A DNA stretch of 17,405 nucleotides, taken from Nitrospirota bacterium (GTDB taxonomy: Bacteria; Nitrospirota; JACRHJ01). Shown here in pieces: positions 6,908 to 14,558 of this stretch. The position numbers and the translations under genes are program-made. How positions within the stretch are numbered: the stretch's first letter is position 1; every line of letters begins with the position of its first letter. The stretch covers positions 1 to 17,405 of the forward strand of contig DAHWTK010000026.1 of NCBI GenBank assembly GCA_027328825.1, written 5' to 3'. A model generated the notes under the pieces. That model made no database searches. It saw only the letters and a list, made by a program, of their open reading frames with translations, and was not told the DNA's origin.

Positions 6908-8257
6908 TTACTCAGTGGCTGCCGGGTTTTTTGAGTGTTTCGGGTGTATTTTTTTATCAAGCATCTTCATCGCGTAGTTCATGCCAAGGTAGAACATGAA
7001 CTGCGGCCCACCGTATAGCCGCATCCATATAGATTTATGAGAAAGCGTCTCGCGCCACAGCCAGTGTACGCCATCGGAAAGCTGTTCCGGCGTCATAAGG
7101 TTCGGCTGAAAAACCACATGCGTGCAATCGTAATGATCCCAGTTGTGATCGAAAATCCGCCTTTCGTCAAGCAGTCTCTGGCGGTATCCGGTACCCGGAA
7201 GAGGGGTTGAAATAAGAAAAAAGGACGAATCTATTTTATTGGCGTCAATAAAACATTTTGTTCTCTCAAAGACTCCGACGTCGTCCCAGTCCAGGCCGAA
7301 AATAAAACTCGCTATAATGCCGATACCGTGATCTTTCAGCTTATTTATCGACTCGGCGTATTTCTCAGGCTTATTGAATCCCTTGCCAATCTTTTTCAGA
7401 TTCTCTCCGGAGAGCGATTCAAACCCTATGGCCAGCCCAACGCAGTTTGACTCCTGCGCGAGTTTCAATAGCTCCGGGTCGTCTGCGATTGAGATAGTCG
7501 AGTAGCTCTGCCATGGGATTTTATATTTCGCAAGCATCGTGAAAAGTTCCCTGGCGTATTTCCTGTTGGCGGTGATATTGCTGTCCGCGAAGAATATCAT
7601 GCCTTTTGGATACGGAGTAGAGAATCTTTTCAGGCCGGTAAGAGCAGGGCGGTCATAGAGATATTGAATCTCCTTTTCCACCTCCGAGACCGGGCGCACA
7701 CGGTATTTCCCGCCGTAGAAATTTGTAACGGCGCAGAAGTCGCAGTTGTGCGGGCATCCGCGCGATGTCTCGACGATTGTAATAGGGAAATATTTATCAT
7801 TGCGCAAAAGCTCCCAGCGCGGCCTCGGCAGGCCCGCCAGCGAGTGCAGGTAGTCCTTCTTGTAAAATTTCTGCAAACCGCCGTTTTTAAAATCCTCGAC
7901 CGCCTTCGGCCAGAGGTCTTCCGCCTCGCCGATTATCACCGAGTCCGAATGCTCGGCTGCCTCGTCGGGACAGGCCGTAGGATGTATCCCGCCGATTACA
8001 GTCGCTACTCCGCGTCTCTTGAACTCGTCTGCAATCTCATAAGCGCGAGAGGCCATCGGCGTCATAGACGATATGGCTACTATGTCCGCAGGTTCGTCGA
8101 AATTTATATCTTCGACAATCTCGTCGATTATCTTTACGTCGTGCCCTTCCGGAGTCAGCGCGGCCACCATAGGCGCGCCGGCAGTCGGAAACGGAAACTT
8201 GAATTTTTTCCCGACCGCCGTGTGCCGGCCTTCAGGAGATATGATAAGTATTTTCAT
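6908..8257 (-). CDS. B12-binding-domain radical SAM protein (449 aa)
   Basis: An N-terminal B12-binding-like domain opens with MKILIISPEGRHT and includes TPEGHDVKIIDE, ISSMTPMASRAYEIADEF and VIGGIHPTACPDEA. A radical SAM domain follows, with cluster cysteines C168, C172 and C175 in ETSRGCPHNCDFCAV. Downstream are the strand motifs FADSNITANRKYARELF and GLAIGFESLSGENLKKIGKG, typical of the barrel that carries SAM and substrate. The C-terminus contains PLPGTGYRQRLLDE, a motif shared by all four radical SAM proteins of this operon. Its ATG overlaps the stop of the 492-aa gene (ATGA), so the two are probably coupled in translation. By class it could methylate, cyclise or isomerise an acyl chain; no specific subfamily is recognised. 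Confidence 0.88.
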   Translation of the reverse strand: MKILIISPEGRHTAVGKKFKFPFPTAGAPMVAALTPEGHDVKIIDEIVEDINFDEPADIVAISSMTPMASRAYEIADEFKRRGVATVIGGIHPTACPDEAAEHSDSVIIGEAEDLWPKAVEDFKNGGLQKFYKKDYLHSLAGLPRPRWELLRNDKYFPITIVETSRGCPHNCDFCAVTNFYGGKYRVRPVSEVEKEIQYLYDRPALTGLKRFSTPYPKGMIFFADSNITANRKYARELFTMLAKYKIPWQSYSTISIADDPELLKLAQESNCVGLAIGFESLSGENLKKIGKGFNKPEKYAESINKLKDHGIGIIASFIFGLDWDDVGVFERTKCFIDANKIDSSFFLISTPLPGTGYRQRLLDERRIFDHNWDHYDCTHVVFQPNLMTPEQLSDGVHWLWRETLSHKSIWMRLYGGPQFMFYLGMNYAMKMLDKKIHPKHSKNPAATE

Positions 8258-9732
8258 ATATGCACTCTCTCAAACGCCTTACCAGTTTTTTCTTCCATAT
8301 ACTTCTCGAACGGCACGTAGTTCTTCTGCACCCAGGGCTTGTGCGTTATCGTCTCCCAGGCGACCTTGACGAAAAACCTGTTGTTCTTGCGAAGATACGG
8401 GTTCGGCGAAAAATATGCGTCCCAGAAGACACGGAAACGTGAATAGAATTTTTGTATCGACTTGGGATGAATCTCCGCGATTTTCTCGACTGAGAGCGTC
8501 CGCGTGTCCATCACGGGATTCAGCATATCATACTTCGAGTAGTCCCAGACTTTTATTCTTCCCTGATCCTTCGCGCGCTTCCAGTATTCCGTGCCGGGGA
8601 GCGGAGTCGTGAGGCATATGGCGAAGTGGTCGGAATAGGGCTTTGCGAAATCTATCGTCTGCTGGAGCGTCTCCTCTGTGTCGTCTATGTCTCCGAACAT
8701 GATATTAGTGATGAGGAGCAGGCCGTTCTTCTTGATGGTCTTCATCGCCTGGATTGAAATTTCAGCCGTCTGCTTCTTGTGGTAGTTCTTGAGCGCATTT
8801 TCGGACGGCGTCTCGACACCCATAGAAATCATATAGAGGCCAAGTTTCTTCAGCCTCGGCAAGAGGTCTGCATCGCGGACGATATGCTCTGCGCGGGACT
8901 GGAACCAGAAGTGCCAGGGATGCCTTTTCTTCTCAAGCTCCCGGATGAAGTCCTCAACCCTTTCGCGTTTCCAGTTGAAGGAGTCGTCGCCAAACATAAA
9001 GGAATATTTATTATGGTTTTCATACAGCAGTTCCATCTCTTCGACTACGCGCTGCGCAGATTTCGGTCTCCATGTGCTTCGCCAGAGTTTAGCCTCCGTG
9101 CAATAAGTACACACGCCCTCGCAACCGCGCGCGGTGGTAAGAACAATGGAATTATGCGTCGCCATACCAAGCGACGGCATCATATATTTGTTCATCGGGA
9201 AATGGTGATATGCGGGAAGCGGCAAACTATCCAGATCCGGGATAAGCTCGCGTCTCTCGCCAATGTGAACCCCGCCACTCTTGCGAAAAGCAAGGCCGCG
9301 AATATTTTCGAAATCCTCATCACCCGACTCGACCGTCTTCAGGAACTCCATCAACGTAAGCTCCCCCTCGCCAATCACTATATAATCGAGGCTGGGGCAT
9401 TTCTGAAGCGTCTCCTCCGGCATAAGGCTCATATGGACTCCGCCGCCGACTGTAATAACGGAAGGATCGACGAGCTTTATGAGATATGCCGCGTTCATCG
9501 CGTCATAAATATAGGATGTGGAGATAGCGGTGATTGCCGCAACGTTTGGCTTGAATTCGCGCACCGCTTCTTCGAGCGCGGCCCAGGGGCGCTCCTGCAC
9601 GGTGCAATCGATTACGCGCACCTCGAAATCTTTTTCGATATATGCCGCAAGCGCTGTCAGTGACGGCGCGGGCATCCTGCCCCTGAAGAACTTGAATATC
9701 TCGTGCGGAGGATCTACCAATAAGACACGCAT
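8254..9732 (-). CDS. B12-binding-domain radical SAM protein, BchE/HpnJ-like layout (492 aa)
   Basis: The protein begins MRVLLVDPPHEIFKFFRGR and has a B12-binding-like domain with VRVIDCTVQERPW and VGGGVHMSLMPEETL. The radical SAM cluster ligands are C204, C208 and C211 in TTARGCEGVCTYCTEA. The barrel contains FMFGDDSFNWKRERVEDFI and YMISMGVETPSENALKNYHK. It is clearly a paralog of the 542-aa protein encoded just upstream: the first 90 residues align without gaps, and both share (S/N)P(N)PY(L/I)R near the C-terminus. It lacks the cysteine-rich tail of that paralog. A 46-bp gap with a GGGAG ribosome-binding-site candidate separates the two genes, and its stop overlaps the 449-aa gene by 4 bp. 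The domain order is that of BchE and HpnJ, which act on rings or side chains, but nothing in the context points to tetrapyrroles or hopanoids. Confidence 0.88.
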   Translation of the reverse strand: MRVLLVDPPHEIFKFFRGRMPAPSLTALAAYIEKDFEVRVIDCTVQERPWAALEEAVREFKPNVAAITAISTSYIYDAMNAAYLIKLVDPSVITVGGGVHMSLMPEETLQKCPSLDYIVIGEGELTLMEFLKTVESGDEDFENIRGLAFRKSGGVHIGERRELIPDLDSLPLPAYHHFPMNKYMMPSLGMATHNSIVLTTARGCEGVCTYCTEAKLWRSTWRPKSAQRVVEEMELLYENHNKYSFMFGDDSFNWKRERVEDFIRELEKKRHPWHFWFQSRAEHIVRDADLLPRLKKLGLYMISMGVETPSENALKNYHKKQTAEISIQAMKTIKKNGLLLITNIMFGDIDDTEETLQQTIDFAKPYSDHFAICLTTPLPGTEYWKRAKDQGRIKVWDYSKYDMLNPVMDTRTLSVEKIAEIHPKSIQKFYSRFRVFWDAYFSPNPYLRKNNRFFVKVAWETITHKPWVQKNYVPFEKYMEEKTGKAFERVHI

Positions 9733-9778
9733 TTACCTGTTACTCCCGATAATGTCATTCTGATATTGCCTCAAATAT

Positions 9779-11407
9779 TTACGCTGCCGTACTCCCGCAG
9801 CGCGGACACTGCTTGTAAAAACCGCCAGCGTTGCAGTCCAGACAGAATAATGCCTTGCAATCCGGATTGCTGCAACGGTAACCGGAATATAAACCGACGC
9901 GCGCGCCACATACATCGCATTTCTCCCTCTGGCCGGATGCCTTTAACACCTTCAGCTTTCCATCGCGTTTCAGGAGATAGTTCTCGAACAGCATAAAACC
10001 CGGCTGCCTCCACGGCCTTTTTATTATTTTACGGAAAAGATATATGGCGAATGATCTATACAGCCTGCGGATGTAAGGATTAGCAGAAAACAGCGCCTGG
10101 AATAAGGTTTTCGGTCTGGCATAGAATTTCCCGAACGCCAGCCCGTGCAGCCTTCCGACCTCTTTGCGCGTAAGGTGCTTCGTTGACATTACCGGATTGT
10201 TCCAGTCGAATTTTCTGTAATCTTTTTCCTCTATCCTTCCGTGCTCCTTCGCCTCTTTATAAAACTGCGTCCCAGGAAAGGGCGTCGCAATCGAAAGCGC
10301 GAAGAAGTCGGAATATTTCTTGGCCGATTTTACAAGCCTGTCTATTGTATTCTTGTCGTCGTTCCAATGTCCGAACATCAAGTTGGTCATAACCATGATG
10401 CCATTTTTCTTAAGCAGGGCTATCGCCTCTATCATAGTCTGGATTTCTTCGCGCTTGTCCCAGGTGTCAACCATATCCTGGTCGAAAGATTCTATGCCGA
10501 GCAGTATTTCGAAGAGACCGAGCTTCTTAAACCTTGGTATAAGTTCGCGGTCTCTCAGGATATGATCCGGCCTTGCCTGTATCCAGAGATTCGCCTTCAT
10601 ACCTTTCTTCTCCATCAGCTCGCAGTATTCGATGTTGCGCTTCCTGTCCCAAAGAAAATCGTTGTCGCCAAGCAGGAAAGTCCTGATGCCGTAATTTTTC
10701 TGTAGAAGCTCTATTTCCTCGACAATCTTCCATGCGGATTTTCCGCGCCAGCGATTCTCCCACCTGAGGGTCTCCGTGCAGAACGTGCATTTATAACCGC
10801 AGCCGCGCGAAAATGCGGCAACCACGCATTTTGGTCCAAGGACATCTATTGTATAAAGCGGATTTCCCATCGGGACGCGATGATATGCAGGTATCGGGAG
10901 CGCGTCCAGATTTTCAATAAATGGGCGCGCCCCGGTCCTGATAACCTGTGAGCCGTCCCGGAACGCGAGTCCTTTTATATTAGAAAAATCTTTTTCGCCG
11001 CCGCTTACCGCCTTGATAAACTCGGCCAGCGTCTCTTCTCCTTCGCCGATACAGCAGAAATCCACATCCGGCCCAAGCGTCAGGACTTCTTCCGGCGCAA
11101 GCGTAGGATGGGTCCCGCCTATCATAACCTTCGTATGCGGACTGACCGTCTTCACGAGCCTGGCGGCGTTCAGGGAGTCGTAGAGGTAGGTCGTACCTAT
11201 ACAGCAAAGCCCTACGACTTCCGGCTTGAACGAGGTTATCTCCCGCTCCAGGTCGCCCCACGGGTCCGGCATAACCGTGCAGTCCATGACATGCGTCTCG
11301 AACTCCTTCTCCACATATGCGCCGAGCGCAAGAAGTGCAGGGTTAGGCACCCATCCCTTCATCAGGTCCCAGATCAGATGTGGCGGGTCGGCAAGGAGAA
11401 CTCTCAT
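9779..11407 (-). CDS. B12-binding-domain radical SAM protein with C-terminal eight-cysteine zinc-ribbon-like tail (542 aa)
   Basis: An N-terminal B12-binding-like domain (MRVLLADPPHLIWDL..., VMIGGTHPTLAPEEVL) precedes a radical SAM barrel with C203, C207 and C210 in FSRGCGYKCTFCTE. The barrel continues with FLLGDNDFLWDRKRNIEY and EILLGIESFDQDMVDTW. Unlike its paralog at 8254-9732 it carries an extra tail of about 50 residues. The tail has cysteines at 497, 500, 512, 517, 522, 525, 534 and 537: CxxC, Cx4C, CxxC and CxxC. This spacing suggests a double zinc ribbon or RING-like fold rather than another Fe-S cluster, and it may dock a partner protein or a carrier. The ATG follows the thioesterase stop with no gap (TAGATG). 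The tail is intact and in frame, so it is not a fusion artefact of a nearby stop. Confidence 0.88.
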   Translation of the reverse strand: MRVLLADPPHLIWDLMKGWVPNPALLALGAYVEKEFETHVMDCTVMPDPWGDLEREITSFKPEVVGLCCIGTTYLYDSLNAARLVKTVSPHTKVMIGGTHPTLAPEEVLTLGPDVDFCCIGEGEETLAEFIKAVSGGEKDFSNIKGLAFRDGSQVIRTGARPFIENLDALPIPAYHRVPMGNPLYTIDVLGPKCVVAAFSRGCGYKCTFCTETLRWENRWRGKSAWKIVEEIELLQKNYGIRTFLLGDNDFLWDRKRNIEYCELMEKKGMKANLWIQARPDHILRDRELIPRFKKLGLFEILLGIESFDQDMVDTWDKREEIQTMIEAIALLKKNGIMVMTNLMFGHWNDDKNTIDRLVKSAKKYSDFFALSIATPFPGTQFYKEAKEHGRIEEKDYRKFDWNNPVMSTKHLTRKEVGRLHGLAFGKFYARPKTLFQALFSANPYIRRLYRSFAIYLFRKIIKRPWRQPGFMLFENYLLKRDGKLKVLKASGQREKCDVCGARVGLYSGYRCSNPDCKALFCLDCNAGGFYKQCPRCGSTAA

Positions 11408-11833
11408 CTAATCACCGTTACAATACTTTACCATATTTTCCACACGCAACTTTATCGGTTCCGGCATTATATAAACAAGTTCGCCATTCATGTTTACCAG
11501 CACCTGTGTCGTCTCGCCGCTTGCGAGAAGCTTCCCGTCTTCTTTCCTTCGCGCCTCGTAAATGAATTCGAGCGCCGCCTTCGTCGGGATTCTGACCGCG
11601 GTATGTATAACAAGCTCATCGTCGAACCTGGCAATAGCTTTATAATCCATCTTAAGGTTTATGACGGGCGCGTAAAGCCCAAGTTCGATAAACCTTTCAG
11701 GCATCAGGTCAAACTTTTTCGCTAGGGCGATGCGCCCAGCCTCGAACCAGCCGATGTAATGGCCGTGCCAAGCCATATTCCACGAATCCGTTTCATAAAA
11801 CCGGACACGTATTTCAGTTTTGTGAAACTTCAA
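11408..11833 (-). CDS. Hotdog-fold acyl-CoA/acyl-ACP thioesterase (4HBT/YbgC type)
   Basis: This 141-residue protein has the layout of single-domain 4-hydroxybenzoyl-CoA-type thioesterases. The N-terminal block is VRFYETDSWNMAWHGHYIGWFEAGRIAL, given here by its key parts: E14, the candidate catalytic aspartate D16, H24-x-H-Y, and the long helix starting WFEAGR. It probably hydrolyses an acyl thioester to free fatty acid and so releases the product of the ketosynthase pathway. The start is a TTG at 11833, which overlaps the upstream stop (TTGA). An AAAGAGG ribosome-binding site about 7 nt upstream supports it, and the resulting N-terminus MKFHKTEIRVRFYETD matches the family. The substrate chain length cannot be predicted. 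The next gene starts immediately after its stop. Confidence 0.9.
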   Translation of the reverse strand: MKFHKTEIRVRFYETDSWNMAWHGHYIGWFEAGRIALAKKFDLMPERFIELGLYAPVINLKMDYKAIARFDDELVIHTAVRIPTKAALEFIYEARRKEDGKLLASGETTQVLVNMNGELVYIMPEPIKLRVENMVKYCNGD

Positions 11834-13263
11834 TTATACGCCTCTTTATTTACCAGCGCCGCCGCGCTCTCCGCCGCCGCCGCTCCGGAGGCCGCAACAG
11901 ATTCGATGCCGCCGCCCGGATATGTCCAATGACCGGCAAAGAAAAGCCCCCGCAAGCGCTGGTGTGAAGATATTCTCGTGTTGGATACGCTCTGTTCCCA
12001 GCCGAATGCCGCACCGTGCAGATTGCCGGTATATTTCTCAAGAGTCAAAGGCGTCGCGGTTTCTCTGAATACAACGGATTCCTTAATGCCAGGGATTGCC
12101 TTCTCGGCAAGCGACAGAACTCTGTCCGCTTCATAATTCCTGCATTCGTTCCAGGGCCTGGCATAAGAATATCCCGCCTTGGACATCAGCATCACGGACG
12201 TATGTCCGCCAGGAGCCATCGCGGGACTCAGCCCGGAATAATTTATTATTTCGAGCGAGGCATTCGGCGAGGCCACATCCCTTGCCACATCGGCAAAAGT
12301 AGACTCTATATCGTATCCGGGATAATATCCCATGCTGTCCGGAATCTCCGGCGCATCCTTCAGCCCAAGATATACCATATAAAAACTTACTGACGTTTTA
12401 TTTGCGTCGGCATTAATCCCTGCGACTCTGCACATGGCGGCTGCGCCAGCCGCGGCTATTACTGCCTTCGCGCGTATTTTCCCTCCTGCGACAATTATGC
12501 CGCAGGCCTTTCCATCTTCAATAATAATGTCCGAGACCGGCGCATTGAGATGCAATTCTCCGCCGCTTCCAAGCAATGCATCGACGAGAGCATCCGTAAG
12601 ATTGCACGCCCCTCCCTTTATCCTGTATCCTCCGCCCGAAGAATATGTCATGAACATTATGGTCATCACAAGCGCGGATACCTTCGACGGCGGAAGCCCC
12701 AGGAATGCGCACCTGTCGCACATTACTGCGCGGGCCCTGGGGCTGGTTATAAACTCGTCAAGAAGTTCCTTGTAGGTTTTATCCCTGTATTTCCCTATTA
12801 CACCCTTTATTCCGGGATAAGCGTAAACGACTTCCGGAGGCGTGGACATTGCAATCCGGTATATTTCCTCCATCGTATCCAGCAGGTTTAATATGCCGTC
12901 CTTTTCTCCGGGCGAGATGCCGTAAAGAAGGTTTATCAGTTCCGGGATGGTCCCCGGCACGTTAATTTTATCTCCGGCGAAATTATCGACTCGGAGCGGT
13001 TCGAGGCGCACCATCTTTATTTTTTCTTCAATATCGAGTTTTTTAAATACCTTCCTCAGCCAGCCGTATTCACCCCACCCGCTTATTGCATCGAGGCAGG
13101 AATCGAACATAAATCCCTGCCTCTTAAAACTCGTGCAGTAGCCGCCCGGAACATGACCGGCCTCGAAAACCGCCACGGAATAACCCTTTTTGGCCAGGAG
13201 CGCGCCGGCTGTAAGACCTCCGATGCCCGCGCCGATTACGGCTATATCATAAAGACGCTTCAT
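11830..13263 (-). CDS. Phytoene-desaturase/retinol-saturase-like FAD oxidoreductase (first copy)
   Basis: This 477-residue flavoprotein has the dinucleotide-binding motif DIAVIGAGIGGLTAGALLAKKG near the N-terminus, the PGGYCTSF loop after E34, and the C-terminal FAD block GLFFAGHWTYPGGGIESVAASG. It belongs to the same CrtI/retinol-saturase-like superfamily as the gene at 4046-5548, with which it shares KYTGNLHGA..GW. The two differ strongly in the central substrate-binding region, so they are likely to act on different intermediates or bonds. It starts inside the stop of the dead ketosynthase (ATGA) and overlaps the thioesterase by 4 bp, which places it early in the operon. It may introduce, remove or shift double bonds in an acyl or polyene chain. 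An amine oxidase or carotenoid enzyme is less likely, as no matching partner genes are present. Confidence 0.86.
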   Translation of the reverse strand: MKRLYDIAVIGAGIGGLTAGALLAKKGYSVAVFEAGHVPGGYCTSFKRQGFMFDSCLDAISGWGEYGWLRKVFKKLDIEEKIKMVRLEPLRVDNFAGDKINVPGTIPELINLLYGISPGEKDGILNLLDTMEEIYRIAMSTPPEVVYAYPGIKGVIGKYRDKTYKELLDEFITSPRARAVMCDRCAFLGLPPSKVSALVMTIMFMTYSSGGGYRIKGGACNLTDALVDALLGSGGELHLNAPVSDIIIEDGKACGIIVAGGKIRAKAVIAAAGAAAMCRVAGINADANKTSVSFYMVYLGLKDAPEIPDSMGYYPGYDIESTFADVARDVASPNASLEIINYSGLSPAMAPGGHTSVMLMSKAGYSYARPWNECRNYEADRVLSLAEKAIPGIKESVVFRETATPLTLEKYTGNLHGAAFGWEQSVSNTRISSHQRLRGLFFAGHWTYPGGGIESVAASGAAAAESAAALVNKEAYN

Positions 13264-14495
13264 TTTTTAAAAATTAAACACGCGCACGAACCGCCGTTGC
13301 CGACTGCCAGATGCATTATATTATTTAATCTTGCGTCCCTGCTCTTATCCGGAACGCAGTCCAGGTCAAACCACTGCTCAGGGTCATGCTGGTTCAGCGT
13401 AGGCGGAATAAACGAGTTATCCATCGCCAATACTGAGGCAATCATCCTCACCCCCCCCATGCCATCGAAGTCACCGGTCATCGGTTTTATGGTGCTGAGC
13501 GGAATATCTGATGCCGACTGTCCGAAAAATTTCTTTATCGCCATAACTTCCAGCTCATCCAGATCAGGCGTGGAGTTTGCGGAAGAGGATATGTAATCGA
13601 CTGAATTCCTGGATATACCGGATTTTGCAAGCGCCGCCTCCATAGCCCTCACCATCGGAACCGGATTTTTCCCATAAGACGATATACCCGGCCTGCCGCT
13701 TAAAATCGCCCCGCCTGCAACCTCGGCATAAACTCTTGCCCCGCGTTTTTCTGCGGATTTCAGGGATTCCAGAACAAGCACGCCGGCGCCTTCGCCAAGA
13801 ACTCTGCCGTTTCTCATTCGCCCAAACGGGAAGGATCCCTCACAGCCGCCATTTCTGCCGGGAGAGAGCACCCGCAGCGAATCGAACGCATGATAAATAA
13901 CATCGTTCAGTTCCTCGCCGCCTCCGGCTATTACAGCGTCAGCCGCGCCTTTTCGTATAAGCTCCGTTGCGTATATTACCGCCTCCTCCGCCGATATGTC
14001 CTTCTGGCAGAATGTGCAGTTAGGGCCCTTCAGGTTAAGTTCTATCGACGTTATGCTCGCCGCGGAATTCGGCACGGTGGTAGGGAAGAGCATGGGATTA
14101 ACGCCGGAAGGTCCGCGCATGAGAAGGCCCTCAAAAAATTCCTCCGTGCAGGAAGTCCCGCCGTAACCGTTCCCGATAACCACGCCTATCCGCTCCGGCG
14201 GCAGGATATCGGCGCTCAACCCCGCGTCTTTCATGGCCTCGATGGATGAGACAAGGACCATCTGCGAGAGTCTGTCCATACGCCGAAGCTTCATAGGGTC
14301 GATGAACCTGGACGGCTCAAATCCCCTTACCTCCGCGCCGAGCCTTGAGCGGAATAGAGAGGTGTAGAAGCCTGAAATCGGCCCGATTGCCGAGCGACCG
14401 GACTGAAGTCCTTCAAGGAAAGACGGGACATCAAGCCCAAGCGCGTTGGCAGTACCGATGCCTGTAATTACGATTTTCTGCATATCCCCGAGCAT
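13260..14495 (-). CDS. Beta-ketoacyl synthase homolog without catalytic residues (KS-beta/chain-length-factor-like)
   Basis: The 411-residue protein keeps the thiolase fold of FabF along its whole length: IVITGIGTANALG at 8-20, ERIGVVIGNGYGG, and LGEGAGVLVLES at 233-244. The active site is replaced. By ungapped local alignment with the neighbouring FabF, the nucleophilic Cys position is D166 (CTFCQKDISAEEA), the first catalytic His is S305 (SSSANSTPD), and the second is D342 (IKPMTGDFDGMGG). The conserved lysine K337 remains. It therefore cannot do a normal condensation. By analogy with the chain length factor of type II PKS it may pair with the active KS and set chain length or initiate synthesis. 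The first ATG (14495) is listed. ATG 14483, four codons later and preceded by GGGG, would give the more typical start MQKIVITG. It lies 63 bp after the FabF gene. Confidence 0.9.
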   Translation of the reverse strand: MLGDMQKIVITGIGTANALGLDVPSFLEGLQSGRSAIGPISGFYTSLFRSRLGAEVRGFEPSRFIDPMKLRRMDRLSQMVLVSSIEAMKDAGLSADILPPERIGVVIGNGYGGTSCTEEFFEGLLMRGPSGVNPMLFPTTVPNSAASITSIELNLKGPNCTFCQKDISAEEAVIYATELIRKGAADAVIAGGGEELNDVIYHAFDSLRVLSPGRNGGCEGSFPFGRMRNGRVLGEGAGVLVLESLKSAEKRGARVYAEVAGGAILSGRPGISSYGKNPVPMVRAMEAALAKSGISRNSVDYISSSANSTPDLDELEVMAIKKFFGQSASDIPLSTIKPMTGDFDGMGGVRMIASVLAMDNSFIPPTLNQHDPEQWFDLDCVPDKSRDARLNNIMHLAVGNGGSCACLIFKK

Positions 14496-14558
14496 CCGCC
14501 CATGTCAAACGTAAAGATGCATTATTTATAAGGTGATTTTTAAAGCGTAAATCGGGCG

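Noticed and set aside
7664..8320. Plus-strand ORF (218 aa) opposite the 449-aa radical SAM gene
   Set aside because: It is a shadow of a well-supported gene with no recognisable domain.
8779..9663. Long plus-strand ORF (294 aa) opposite the 492-aa radical SAM gene
   Set aside because: It is antisense to a protein with clear B12 and radical SAM motifs, has no family motifs and no ribosome site. It is a composition shadow.
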